From positions 1-64,000 of the forward strand of contig JAZNRE010000014.1 of the NCBI GenBank assembly GCA_045590535.1: a stretch of 64,000 nucleotides of DNA. The letters are read 5' to 3'. The position numbers and the translations under genes are program-made. This document shows, piece by piece, positions 17,860-25,929 of the stretch; position 1 is the stretch's first letter; the number at the start of each line of letters is the position of its first letter. This DNA is from UMGS755 sp045590535. Lineage in GTDB: Bacteria > Bacillota > Clostridia > UBA1381 > UBA9506. Under the pieces are notes generated by a model that saw only the letters and a list, made by a program, of their open reading frames with translations, ran no database searches and was not told where the DNA came from.

Positions 17860-17884
17860 CCACTGATTTTCAGTGGATTTTTTA
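17860..17884 (+). terminator. Hairpin plus U-run before the tail tube gene
   Basis: CCACTG-ATTTT-CAGTGG (17860-17876) is followed by ATTTTTTATTTTT. It begins directly after the stop codon of the upstream gene and ends just before the AAAGGAGG of the tail tube gene. Confidence 0.65.
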
Positions 17885-17905
17885 TTTTTAAAGGAGGAAA
17901 TAACT

Positions 17906-18634
17906 ATGGGATTCAATCCGAATATGAGTAACAAAGAGGTTGCTGAACTTATTTTCTTGGAATATGCCAGTCAGAAACCTTATCTAAATCTTGATTTTGC
18001 TAATGTTACAACCACTGGTCTTGAAGCATCCAGAGAGTTCGCAACAGGCGGAGTTGGTGCACCCAATCGTATTACTTTCGATTATGGTAGAAAAGGTACA
18101 CTTAAAATTGACACACAGATTGCTACAATGAAGTTGTTCAGTATGCTTTCTGGTGCTGACCTTGAAACATCTTTTAAGTATGCAAAGAGATATGAACTTG
18201 TCGCTACTGGTGGTAAACTTACAATTCCTGACACAGACACAATTGTAGAAGGTACTGTGAATGTATATGCTGAGGGCGACGACTGCGGTACTGCTCTTGA
18301 AGTAACTGTTACAGATAAGGAAATCTCGCTTCCTTCTGGCACCACTACAGGAAACTTTATTGTGTACGCAATTGTAAATGTTCCTTCTGGTGCTCAGACT
18401 GTTAAATTCAACTCCAAGACATTCCCGAAGGCATTTACTATTTATGGCAATACACCTTGGAAAACAGAGGATGACGAGATTGCAGAAATGCGTCTTGCAT
18501 ACTACAAAGCGGTTCCTCAGTCTACGTTTGAACTTGCGTTCAGCAATACAGGTATTATCAATATGTCAATTACTTGCGACCTGCTTGCAGACAAGAATGA
18601 TGACATTTATGATATGAGCCTTATCGAAGAATAA
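17906..18634 (+). CDS. Major tail tube protein
   Basis: 242 residues from ATG 17906 behind AAAGGAGG. Beta-rich with Thr/Gly-rich turns (NVTTTGLEASREFATGG, TVTDKEISLPSGTTTG) and a C-terminal strand-rich part. Codon use is as biased as in the capsid gene, pointing to an abundant protein. It precedes the tape measure gene in gene order, and no sheath gene accompanies it, which suggests a non-contractile tail. The middle (GTVNVYAEGDDCGTALEV) may be an inserted Ig-like loop. Confidence 0.75.
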   Translation: MGFNPNMSNKEVAELIFLEYASQKPYLNLDFANVTTTGLEASREFATGGVGAPNRITFDYGRKGTLKIDTQIATMKLFSMLSGADLETSFKYAKRYELVATGGKLTIPDTDTIVEGTVNVYAEGDDCGTALEVTVTDKEISLPSGTTTGNFIVYAIVNVPSGAQTVKFNSKTFPKAFTIYGNTPWKTEDDEIAEMRLAYYKAVPQSTFELAFSNTGIINMSITCDLLADKNDDIYDMSLIEE

Positions 18635-18650
18635 TTAAGGAGATTTATTG

Positions 18651-18929
18651 ATGGATAATATTGCTACAGAAGTGCTTAACAGTGTTGAGTCTGTTGCAGA
18701 TGAAACTATTAAAGTGGATTCTGTAGCAGCTCCATCAAAACCTGTTAAGAAATCAAAGGCAGTCGTTAAAGATTGCGAGGTATTGTATTGGAATAAAGAT
18801 AGCAGAAATATTGCTTTTCAATACGACGATAAGAAAATTCAGATTGTTATGCCTTGTCCATTGGACAAATGTGGCTCGACTGTGAAAGTTAAATACACAG
18901 ACGGCAAGTATGAAATATTAGAGAGATAG
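18651..18929 (+). CDS. Small tail-operon protein, unknown
   Basis: 92 residues from ATG 18651 behind AAGGAG. A disordered Ala/Val/Lys head (SVAAPSKPVKKSKAVV) is followed by a small beta fold (VLYWNKDSRNIAFQYDDKKI). The strand-turn pattern looks like an SH3-like barrel. It is immediately downstream of the tail tube and its stop lies 12 nt before a strong hairpin. Function unknown. Confidence 0.55.
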   Translation: MDNIATEVLNSVESVADETIKVDSVAAPSKPVKKSKAVVKDCEVLYWNKDSRNIAFQYDDKKIQIVMPCPLDKCGSTVKVKYTDGKYEILER

Positions 18930-18940
18930 AAATATAGGAA

Positions 18941-18994
18941 TGGGTATGTCAAACCTATAGTTTTATCTATTAGTTTGATATGCCCATTTTTTTT
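18941..18994 (+). terminator. Long hairpin with eight U
   Basis: A 14-bp stem with two wobbles (18941-18954 with 18973-18986) is followed by eight T. It is one of the strongest terminator-like structures in the late region. Confidence 0.75.
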
Positions 18995-19003
18995 ACGACT
19001 GGG

Positions 19004-19189
19004 GTGAAAAATATCAATAAGAAGTTTGATAATGAGTATCAGACCGACCTACCTTTAGAAGTTGCCTATTTAAAAGAATGTGGCATTCGCTACTCTTTTG
19101 TTAAAGTGGTTAATAATGTAACTATTTGGAAGTATAAAAAGACGGAAGAGTTAGGTATGGCTCTGGCAAAATTTTGGAAACGAAAATAG
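19004..19189 (+). CDS. Small basic phage protein, unknown
   Basis: 61 residues from GTG 19004, with an ATG at 18980 lying inside the terminator hairpin and therefore unlikely. SD-like GGGG overlaps the GTG, so a start at ATC or ATA a few codons later is possible. Composition is basic with a Tyr/Trp-containing strand (SFVKVVNNVTIWKYKKT). Unknown. Confidence 0.45.
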   Translation: MKNINKKFDNEYQTDLPLEVAYLKECGIRYSFVKVVNNVTIWKYKKTEELGMALAKFWKRK

Positions 19190-19228
19190 ATATTCTTCAA
19201 TTATACAACAAATTATGGAGGATTAACT

Positions 19229-19531
19229 ATGAACAAAATAAATTTAAAGGGTATTACCTCTGAAGCAATTACAAATGTACTTATTCTTGTAGTTGCACTT
19301 ACAAATGCTATTTTGCAGATGTTAGGTATAAACACATTACCTATTGAAAATGAAGAATTGTCCGCTATCGTGTCAGGTATTTTTCTTGTAGGTATGGCAT
19401 TGTGGAATACTTGGAAAAACAGAAATGTTACCACGGTATCACAGGAAGTTCAGCAAATTGCTGACGCAGTTAGAAACGGAGAATTGCTTATCGAAGATGT
19501 TCAGGCACTCATCTCTAAAATCAAGAAATAA
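19229..19531 (+). CDS. SPP1-type holin-like membrane protein
   Basis: 100 residues. Two hydrophobic segments (about 12-33 and 44-62: AITNVLILVVALTNAILQML, LSAIVSGIFLVGMALW) are followed by WNTWKNRNVTTVSQ, like the WKNNSFT motif of SPP1-family holins, and a helical cytoplasmic tail. Holins make the membrane lesion that releases the endolysin. Unusually, it lies before the tape-measure gene, about 23 kb upstream of the endolysin. SD GGAGG. Confidence 0.65.
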   Translation: MNKINLKGITSEAITNVLILVVALTNAILQMLGINTLPIENEELSAIVSGIFLVGMALWNTWKNRNVTTVSQEVQQIADAVRNGELLIEDVQALISKIKK

Positions 19532-19552
19532 TGAGAGGATGGGTGTATATGA

Positions 19553-20200
19553 ATGTTAGATTATATAAAAGAAGCATTAACGTTTAATTGGGGCATTGTA
19601 GTTATTGGCATAGCACTTGCCGTCCTAATTTTTAAAGGTGTTTGTGAACTATGGGATTGGTTTTTTCGAAGATTTGAGATAGAAACCAAGTCTATGAAAG
19701 AAAGACGAGAAACCAAAGAACAACTTAAAGCAACGGCTGATTTAGCGAAGACCACTGCCGAAAATTTAGACAAACTTGAAACTCAGCATACAAAAGATGA
19801 AAAAGAGTTTCGTGAAAACCTCAACAGACATATGACCGAAAGTGAAAAAGACCGCAAGGCACTCCATCAAGAGATGAAACAATATTCTGAAAATAGAATT
19901 AAAGACAGAGAACAATCTATGAAAATACAGAAGGAACTTACTTCTTCTATGGATAGACTCGCTGTAATGTTTTTAGATAAAGAAATTGAAGATATGAGAT
20001 GGGAAATATTGAATTTTTGTTCAGCATTATCTAATGGGCGAAAATACAATCGTGAAGCGTATGCTCATGTATTTGCTACATACGAGCGATACGAAAAAAT
20101 TCTTGAGGAAAACGGCAAAGAGAATGGTCTTGTTGAAGAAAGTATGGCTTTTATAAGAAATCAATATCAAAAAGATTTGGAAAATGGTACGGTAAAGTGA
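19553..20200 (+). CDS. Membrane-anchored coiled-coil protein
   Basis: 215 residues. One N-terminal transmembrane helix (about 12-33: NWGIVVIGIALAVLIFKGVC), then about 100 residues of charged coiled coil, then a small helical domain (EIEDMRWEILNFCSALSNGR). Its place 20 nt after the holin-like gene suggests membrane-associated partners in lysis control, but it might instead be a superinfection factor. A hairpin with a U-run follows. Confidence 0.55.
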   Translation: MLDYIKEALTFNWGIVVIGIALAVLIFKGVCELWDWFFRRFEIETKSMKERRETKEQLKATADLAKTTAENLDKLETQHTKDEKEFRENLNRHMTESEKDRKALHQEMKQYSENRIKDREQSMKIQKELTSSMDRLAVMFLDKEIEDMRWEILNFCSALSNGRKYNREAYAHVFATYERYEKILEENGKENGLVEESMAFIRNQYQKDLENGTVK

Positions 20201-20215
20201 CCATAGAATGTGTAA

Positions 20216-20254
20216 AAGAGTATGTGTGAATGATGTTTATGCATACTCTTTTTA
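20216..20254 (+). terminator. Hairpin plus U-run before the TnpB gene
   Basis: AAGAGTATG (20216-20224) pairs with CATACTCTT (20242-20250), followed by TTT. It may predate the TnpB insertion and belong to the phage series of hairpins. Confidence 0.6.
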
Positions 20255-20294
20255 ATTATTTATGGAGAATAATATATTAGAAGGTGGTGAAATA

Positions 20295-21683
20295 GTGAAT
20301 ATACAAAATATTAACGTTGGAGAAACTTATACTTATCGCTCATTATGTGATTTATTAGGTGTAAAATGTGAAACCGCCACTAATAAAAAGGTTGAATTAC
20401 TTGAAGAGTTTGAGAGATTCTTTGATTTTGATAGGATTGATAGTTGGCATATTGTTGTTAATAAAATATTTGATAATCCATTGCCCGGTTTAGAAAATGG
20501 GTATTTCTATAAAACAATGATTATTCCTGTAAAATGTTCAAAAGAAGACTATGATTACCTTATGCAATGCCGAGAATGGGCTGCACAATGTTGGAATGAG
20601 TTGGTTAAAGCAGACAAGCAGCACTATGAAGATACTGGCAAATTTATGACACGGGCTGAACTTCAGACCTTTGTAAAGGATATTACTCCTCTTCATGCAT
20701 CTGGAAATCAACATGTATTTATAAAATATTTTTCTGCACGAGATGCAATGTTTAAATCAATAATGGCAAAGCATAAGAATAGCAGTAAAGTTGAACTTCC
20801 TTATAAATACAAAAAATATTTCTCTGTTGGATGGAATGTATATTGTAGCAAAATAGACTACAAAGCCAAAAAGATATATTTAGCAAGAAAACGCATACGA
20901 AATGGAGTGAATAGCCCATCTGTCGTATGTAATTTTAAGACACTTCCAAAACACATAGTAGAAATTGAACTGGTTTATAAAAGTGAACTATGTCTTGCGA
21001 TTAAATATAAAGAACCCAAAACAAATCTGAATATTGAGAGTTGTAACGTGTCTGCTATCGACTTAGGTGAAATACATAGTATATCCTCGATTGACAACAA
21101 TGGTAACGCAATCATTATAACGGGTAGAAAACTTAGAAGTGTTATTCGACTGCGCAATAAAGAGCGGGGTAAAATTTTGAGTAAGCGGTCTCATACTTGC
21201 AAAGGTAGTAACCAATATGACAAATATACCGACGCCATATCAAATCTTAGTGCTAAGTCTAAAAATCAAGTTATGGATTGCGTACACAAGATAAGTAAAA
21301 AGTATTTAGATTATTGCCTTGAAAACAATATTGGCAAAGTATATTATGGAGATTTAGATAGTTGTGTTAGGGGTAAACATGGAAAAGTAAGCAGGTTCTT
21401 AAACAATAAATTAAACGACTGGTCTTTTGGTTTACTTACCCGACAACTCGAAAATAAATTGAGTAGATATGGTATAAAGTTTATAAAAATCTCTGAAGCA
21501 TATAGTTCTCAAACCTGTCCTCATTGTGGAGAAAAACACAAGCCAGATAGTCGAAATTATAAATGCAAATGTGGCTATACTCAACACAGAGATTTGGTTG
21601 GTGCTATGAACATTCTTAATTTTAATGAAGAAAACATTCATATTGAAAGATATGAGAATTTAAAATATCTACGGATAGATTAA
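20295..21683 (+). CDS. tnpB: IS605-type TnpB with an N-terminal winged-helix-like extension
   Basis: Start GTG 20295 behind AAGGTGGTG (462 aa). Residues about 1-65 (INVGETYTYRSLCDLLGVK..., ending near NKIFDNPLP) resemble the small winged-helix domain of Firmicute plasmid and phage proteins rather than TnpB. From about TMIIPVKCSKEDYDY it is a TnpB RNA-guided nuclease: RuvC-I SAIDLGEIHS (Asp256), RuvC-II region VYYGDLDSC, zinc ribbon CPHCGEKH...CKCGYTQHRD, RuvC-III HRDLVGAMNIL (Asp433). At the canonical Glu of RuvC-II there is Gly352. A Glu in SEAYSSQTC (401) may take its place, as reported for rearranged TnpB sites, or the protein may be catalytically dead. No TnpA is present. Confidence 0.8.
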   Translation: MNIQNINVGETYTYRSLCDLLGVKCETATNKKVELLEEFERFFDFDRIDSWHIVVNKIFDNPLPGLENGYFYKTMIIPVKCSKEDYDYLMQCREWAAQCWNELVKADKQHYEDTGKFMTRAELQTFVKDITPLHASGNQHVFIKYFSARDAMFKSIMAKHKNSSKVELPYKYKKYFSVGWNVYCSKIDYKAKKIYLARKRIRNGVNSPSVVCNFKTLPKHIVEIELVYKSELCLAIKYKEPKTNLNIESCNVSAIDLGEIHSISSIDNNGNAIIITGRKLRSVIRLRNKERGKILSKRSHTCKGSNQYDKYTDAISNLSAKSKNQVMDCVHKISKKYLDYCLENNIGKVYYGDLDSCVRGKHGKVSRFLNNKLNDWSFGLLTRQLENKLSRYGIKFIKISEAYSSQTCPHCGEKHKPDSRNYKCKCGYTQHRDLVGAMNILNFNEENIHIERYENLKYLRID

Positions 21684-21761
21684 ATCTGAAGTAGTAGATG
21701 GGTATGTGAAGCTCCTAAGTAGTCTGGTTGTTTATAATCAGAAAGTTGAAAAACAATTCAC
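21670..21761 (+). ncRNA. Candidate TnpB guide-RNA scaffold / element right end
   Basis: Sequence after the tnpB stop (AGTAGTAGATGGGTATGTGA, then GCTCCTAAGTAG) resembles the 3' ends of IS605-family elements, where the right end is transcribed as an omega (reRNA) scaffold. GTTGTTTATAATCAGAAAG... ends at TTCAC (21757-21761), which I take as the right boundary. The next bases would be the guide. Boundary tentative. Confidence 0.45.
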
Positions 21762-21803
21762 ATAATATAGGTTTTATCGATTATAACAAATGAATTACAT
21801 ACG

Positions 21804-21834
21804 AGAGTGCCGAGTTTACACTTGGCACTCTTTT
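21804..21834 (+). terminator. Hairpin plus U-run before the RuvC-like gene
   Basis: AGAGTGCC (21804-21811) pairs with GGCACTCT (21824-21831), followed by TTTATT, about 20 nt before the SD of the next gene. Confidence 0.65.
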
Positions 21835-21862
21835 ATTATGAAAATTTTCAATAAAGGATGTG

Positions 21863-22369
21863 TTGGTTATAGCACAAAAATGTAAAATGCTCAGTTTGGA
21901 TACTAGCAGTTCAAAGACTGGTTGGGCTTATTTTTTGGCTGGGCAATATAAAAAATCAGGTGTCATTGATTTAGACACTAAGGAATGTAAAAAGAAATAT
22001 AAAGACAATTCAGATAAACGGATTGAAGATATGTGTCTGGCTGTTTGGGTTTTGTTGCAAAAATATAAGCCGGATATTATCGTAATTGAAAAACTTAACG
22101 TTTCAAGAAATATGAACGCAACACGAGTTCTGTCCAAAGTTATTGGAACAGTGTATACATATTATATTTTAACTGATGACTGCTCTTATTTTGAAATTCA
22201 GCCTACTCAATGGCGAAGCCAACTCGGCATGCAGTCGGGTAAAAAGAAACGAGATGAGTTAAAGCAATTATCTATTGAATACGTAAAAAACACTCTTGGC
22301 AAAGATGTAACTGACGACGAGTCTGATAGCATTTGTCAGGGGTTAGCATATATAAAAATGTTTACATAG
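21863..22369 (+). CDS. RuvC-like Holliday-junction nuclease
   Basis: 169-residue RNase-H-fold protein. LSLDTSSSKTGWAYF holds the first catalytic Asp, DIIVIEKLNVSRN the Glu, and DDESDSICQGLAY the distal Asp pair, in the order of RuvC and phage resolvases. Known role: cleaving branched DNA before packaging. The placement inside the tail genes, next to a TnpB element, is unusual. Start TTG 21863 has SD AAAGGA only 4 nt away; other codons, including ATA 21869, are possible. Confidence 0.75.
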   Translation: MVIAQKCKMLSLDTSSSKTGWAYFLAGQYKKSGVIDLDTKECKKKYKDNSDKRIEDMCLAVWVLLQKYKPDIIVIEKLNVSRNMNATRVLSKVIGTVYTYYILTDDCSYFEIQPTQWRSQLGMQSGKKKRDELKQLSIEYVKNTLGKDVTDDESDSICQGLAYIKMFT

Positions 22370-22386
22370 AAAGAAGGTGTATCAAA

Positions 22387-22914
22387 TTGGTTTTAAAAAT
22401 GTCAAAAGACAAAACTTTAATCGTAACGAAACATGGCAATACATATGAAGATGAAAACAACGCAGAGTCTATCAAAATATACCTTGCAAAATTTATTAAC
22501 AACATTGATTTAAAAAAATGCTCTATTTTGTTAGGTTTTATTAATCAAGAAGGATTAGGCGACCAGTATGAGTTAACAGAATATTTGGCTGAATATTCTA
22601 ATGACTACTACGTGGTTGAAAAGCCGATGGGACAAATATTTACATACGAGCCCGGCAATATAGAAATGTGGATTAAGATATTGTATTCACCTAATGAGAT
22701 GATCGCAAAAACAAATGAGGTTATATACACCATTAAGCCACATAAAGAAATTGATGGTATGATACCTGAACAGGAAATGTCATTTATAGACAGTTTAACA
22801 ATGAAACTCGATGAAGTAACCGCTAAGGTTGAGGATATCGATGAATATGTAAGCGAATTACAAGAGGGTGAAGTTATGTTGGTTCAGCCTAGTAATAATG
22901 AAAACGAAGAATAA
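22387..22914 (+). CDS. Phage structural protein (baseplate-like N-domain)
   Basis: 175 residues from TTG 22387, which has AGAAGGTG upstream. Beta-rich N-terminal ~115 residues with LGFINQEGLGDQYELTEYLA and alternating strands, then a helical stretch (LTMKLDEVTAKVEDIDEYV) that reads as a short coiled coil. The pattern resembles BppU-type N-domains that hang baseplate parts on the tail tip. Family not certain. Confidence 0.45.
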   Translation: MVLKMSKDKTLIVTKHGNTYEDENNAESIKIYLAKFINNIDLKKCSILLGFINQEGLGDQYELTEYLAEYSNDYYVVEKPMGQIFTYEPGNIEMWIKILYSPNEMIAKTNEVIYTIKPHKEIDGMIPEQEMSFIDSLTMKLDEVTAKVEDIDEYVSELQEGEVMLVQPSNNENEE

Positions 22915-22936
22915 ACTGGTTGAAATGCCAGTTTTA
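22914..22936 (+). terminator. Short hairpin after the baseplate-like gene
   Basis: AACTGG (22914-22919) pairs with CCAGTT (22928-22933) and is followed by TTTA. Weaker than the other members of the series. Confidence 0.45.
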
Positions 22937-22980
22937 TGGTGAAATTTACAACCTAAAAAATAATTTTAAGGAGATTATAT

Positions 22981-23175
22981 ATGATTACATTAATTAGATG
23001 GTGGATTTATAAAGCGAAGGTTATCAAGCTTAAACTTGGTGTAGTTACGCTTATTGAACAGTTGCTTAAAGAAGTGACTAAAAACGGAGACGACATTCAG
23101 AAGAAATTTATTTCTGAATTTGCAAAACTTATTCACGAAGATAATAAAAACAAAACAAACGAAGAGACTGCTTAG
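22981..23175 (+). CDS. Small amphipathic phage protein
   Basis: 64 residues, SD AAGGAG. N-terminus LIRWWIYKAKVIKLKLGVVT is basic and amphipathic, the remainder a charged helix. Possibly a membrane-edge or assembly-chaperone peptide. Unknown. Confidence 0.5.
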   Translation: MITLIRWWIYKAKVIKLKLGVVTLIEQLLKEVTKNGDDIQKKFISEFAKLIHEDNKNKTNEETA

Positions 23176-23186
23176 AGGTGATTTGG

Positions 23187-23645
23187 TTGGCTTATGTTAT
23201 AAAGAACATGACCGAATTAAAACGTATATTGCAAAATCGGATATCTCAAGCTTTAAGAATGACAAGAGATGAGATGTTTAAAGTGTTTCAAGAGTCCTTG
23301 TCGGAGTATTATCATGAACCCGTGTTTGGCGGTAGTTCTATCCCAAAACAGTACGATAGATTATATAAAATGCTCAACAGTATTATAAAAACTGATGTTG
23401 TAATGTCCGGAAATAGTTTTTCTTGTACCGTAGAGGTTAACAGAGATTATCTTAATTATACTTATCCCGGAGGAGCAACAGGTCGAGAAGTTTGGGAATG
23501 GGCTAATGCAAATACTCACGGTGGAACTGTTGAGGGTAATTTAGAAGTTTGGAACAACTCCATAGATAAACTCGGTGGCAGAAGTGGCATTATGCGACTG
23601 ATGAAAAATAATCTGAAAAAATGTGGTGTTCCTATAATTAATTAA
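23187..23645 (+). CDS. Minor tail-region protein, unknown
   Basis: 152 residues from TTG 23187, spaced 6 nt from AGAGGTG. Starts with a helical segment (TELKRILQNRISQALRMTRD) and has a conserved-looking Gly/Pro/Trp-rich middle (NYTYPGGATGREVWEWANAN). This resembles tail-completion proteins of the gp10 type in length and layout. It immediately precedes the tape-measure gene, where a chaperone pair would normally lie. Confidence 0.45.
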   Translation: MAYVIKNMTELKRILQNRISQALRMTRDEMFKVFQESLSEYYHEPVFGGSSIPKQYDRLYKMLNSIIKTDVVMSGNSFSCTVEVNRDYLNYTYPGGATGREVWEWANANTHGGTVEGNLEVWNNSIDKLGGRSGIMRLMKNNLKKCGVPIIN

Positions 23646-23657
23646 ACATTGACTGTT

Positions 23658-23687
23658 ACTCCCCTTTTCTCTTTGGGAGTATTTTTT
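23658..23687 (+). terminator. Hairpin plus U-run before the tape-measure gene
   Basis: ACTCCC (23658-23663) pairs with GGGAGT (23675-23680) and is followed by ATTTTTT, 20 nt before the AAAGGAGG of the tape-measure gene. Confidence 0.65.
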
Positions 23688-23721
23688 ATGCAAATTTTTA
23701 GAAAAGGAGGAGAATAAATAT

Positions 23722-25230
23722 ATGGATGAATTTTTAGCGAAACTTCGGCTGATATTGGATGAAGCAAGTTTTCAAAAGGTTAAAAGTGAAATCTCAAAAA
23801 GAAAAGTTAGTCTTGAAGTTGATATTAAAAAAGATATACTAGATAGACGCATACAGACGCTCGGCAACCAAATGCTTACGTTCAGAGATAACAACACTAA
23901 AATGAACAAAGCAATGACCAATGAGCTTAATCAGATGTATAACAAACTGATTAACGGAGCCAATTTGAGCGAGAAGGAAGTTGCAGAGTTAAGTGCTCAG
24001 TTTGCCAAGTTGAAATTGCAAGTTCGTGACGCAGGTATGCTTGGACACTCAATGGGCAACAAACTTAAGAATGCTTGGGCAAAATTCTCTCAGTGGGGAT
24101 TCGCAACCGGTATTTTAACCAGAGCAGTTTCTGGCATTAGAAATATGATTGTTGAAGTCAAAGATTTAGATACAGCTTTGGTTGATTTAAGAAAAACAAC
24201 CACTATGTCAAAGAGTCAACTTGAACAGTTTTATTATACTGCAAACGAGACGGCTAAACAGATGGGTGTTACAACTAAGGAAATTATAGACCAAGCCAGC
24301 GCATGGTCTAGACTTGGTTACTCAAGTGCTGAAGCCGCAACAAAGATGGCAAAATACTCATCTATGTTTGCAAGTATCTCGCCGGGCATGGATGTTGATA
24401 AAGCAACCGACGGACTTGTAAGTATTATGAAAGCCTTTGATATTGGCAACAATAATCCTGATGAGGTTCTTGATGGAATAATGTCAAAAATCAATATCAT
24501 CGGTAATACAGCAGCTACAAGTAACGACGAGATTGTTACTATGCTTTCTAAGTCTTCGTCTGCGATGCGAGAAGCAAATAACACTCTTGAAGAAACAATC
24601 GCTCTTGAAACGGCGGCGGTTGAAATCACAAGAGATGATGATTCTGTAGGTACAGCCTTTAAAACTGTGGCAATGAGAATTCGAGGCTACGACGAAGAGA
24701 CCGAATCGTATACGGCAGACCTCGAAAATTTATCTGGAACGATAGCAGATTTAACAAAAACAGCTTCTACTCCGGGTGGTATCAGTCTGTTTACAGACGC
24801 ATCAAAAACAGAATATAAATCTACATATCAGTTGTTAAAAGAAATATCTGAAGTTTATGATGAGATAAGCGACAAAGATCAGGCTGCTCTTTTAGAAGCA
24901 TTGGCAGGTAAGCGTCAAGGTCAGATTATAGCTGCTACAATCAATAACTTTGAAGCGGCTGAAAAAGCTATGAACAACATGGCTAATAGTGCTGGTTCAG
25001 CAGAGCAAGAAATGGCTATAATTATGGATTCCATAGACTATAAAGCCAATAAACTTGCTGAAACAGGAACTGGTATCGCTCAGAATCTTTTTGCTCGTGA
25101 CGACATGAAAACCGTCCTTGATGTGTTAACCGACTTAGCAGAGGCTTTAGACTGGGTTACTGAAAAGGCAGGGTTATTTGGTACTCTTGCCATAGGCGGA
25201 GGACTATTTGCTGGAATCAAAAACGTCGGT
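23722..25230 (+). CDS. Tape measure protein, exon 1 (TP901 type)
   Basis: First 503 codons of the tail length-determining protein. Residues about 140-440 are a TP901-type core (VKDLDTALVDLRKTTTMSKS, then ASAWSRLGYSSAEAATKMA). The frame runs past 25230 to a stop at 25341 but those last 37 residues look unlike protein and lie in the intron. The exon ends ...FAGIKNVG with GGT at 25228-25230, whose last T forms the U.G wobble of P1. Joining to 28269 keeps the frame and gives a protein of about 2061 aa. Confidence 0.85.
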
Positions 25231-25720
25231 AGACCTAAAATGTATGGTCTCACAAACTATTGTTTTGAATTGCCGACAACCATAAGTGTTTTTACGGACA
25301 CGGAAATTTTCTTATGGTCGAATGTGAAATACACAGGGTAAATAAATAATCGGGACAATATGCGGGAATTACGCAGATGGTTAATAACATTTGCGGTGCA
25401 TTATATGCATGGTACAACGATTGCGTAATGGCAATGTATCACTACTCTCCTACTATGGCGACATAGATAGGTTCGTAATAACGTGACGCTCCTATAATCC
25501 GCAGGGACAGGTCTCTATGAGACAAGCCCTCACTGTAGCGACAACTCCTACAGCAAGTTATATGAAACGATGCTTGTTGAATATGCGCTCGGTACGTCTT
25601 GGTATGACAAGGTATCCCTGAAAAGATACATAAATACAGAAACTTATCTTCTGTTCATACATTTGTGGAACTCTCATCGCCAGAGTTGATAAGGTGGCGA
25701 TAGGTTTACGATATTATTCT
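25231..25720 (+). ncRNA. Group I ribozyme core
   Basis: Elements in the expected order: P2-like CCATAA...TTATGG (25280-25317); P-element AATATGCGGGAAT (25357-25369); P5 TTACGCA/TGCGTAA (25369-25375, 25422-25428); Q-element AATCCGCAG (25496-25504), which closes P4 as TGCGG/CCGCA; P6 GGG/CCC with GTCTC/GAGAC; P7-like GTATGA (25602-25607) with TCATAC (25655-25660); P8-like ACAGAA/TTCTGT (25636-25654). A P3 candidate is CAGGG (25334-25338) with CCCTG (25616-25620). R and S core sequences are not canonical, so the subgroup is open. After the core an ATATTATTCTC/GAGAATAATAT palindrome (25717-25748) follows. Confidence 0.7.
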
Positions 25721-25807
25721 CCGTTTATATAGAGAATAATATATTGGACACTTTGAAACATGAATTTTATTGATATTTTAAAATTTTTTAATAAAAAAAA
25801 GGAACTT

Positions 25808-25821
25808 GACGCATATGTGTC
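25808..25821 (+). promoter_or_regulatory. Palindrome, possible operator
   Basis: GACGCATATGTGTC is a 14-nt near-perfect inverted repeat (12/14) about 55 nt upstream of the -35 box of the cassette's + gene. It could bind a dimeric regulator; none is identified nearby. Confidence 0.3.
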
Positions 25822-25874
25822 GAATATATTAGTGTAAGGAAATTTAGTTAAGTGGAATATTTTTCTTAAACCTA

Positions 25875-25903
25875 TTGCATTTGTTGTCGAATTTTGTTAT
25901 AAT
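25875..25903 (+). promoter_or_regulatory. Sigma-A-type promoter inside the intron
   Basis: TTGCAT (25875-25880), a 17-nt spacer and a perfect TATAAT (25898-25903) lie 27 nt before the GTG of the next gene. It would let host RNA polymerase express the cassette gene in the lysogen, independently of late transcription. Confidence 0.65.
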
Positions 25904-25929
25904 TATTATAGCGAAAGGAGATGATATGT

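Noticed and set aside
2882..21779. GGTTTTATCGA shared upstream of two genes (2882 and 21769) as phage promoter
   Set aside because: Chance 11-mer repeats are expected many times over in AT-rich DNA of this length.
21762..21790. TnpB guide ATAATATAG matching the leader motif at 6335
   Set aside because: A nine-base AT-rich match without a recognisable adjacent target motif is not evidence of guided binding.
25231..25720. Group II intron or ROOL/GOLLD-type large RNA as explanation of the insertion
   Set aside because: No GUGYG start or domain V-like hairpin for group II. The P/Q elements and the P1/P10 pairings with both exons fit group I much better.
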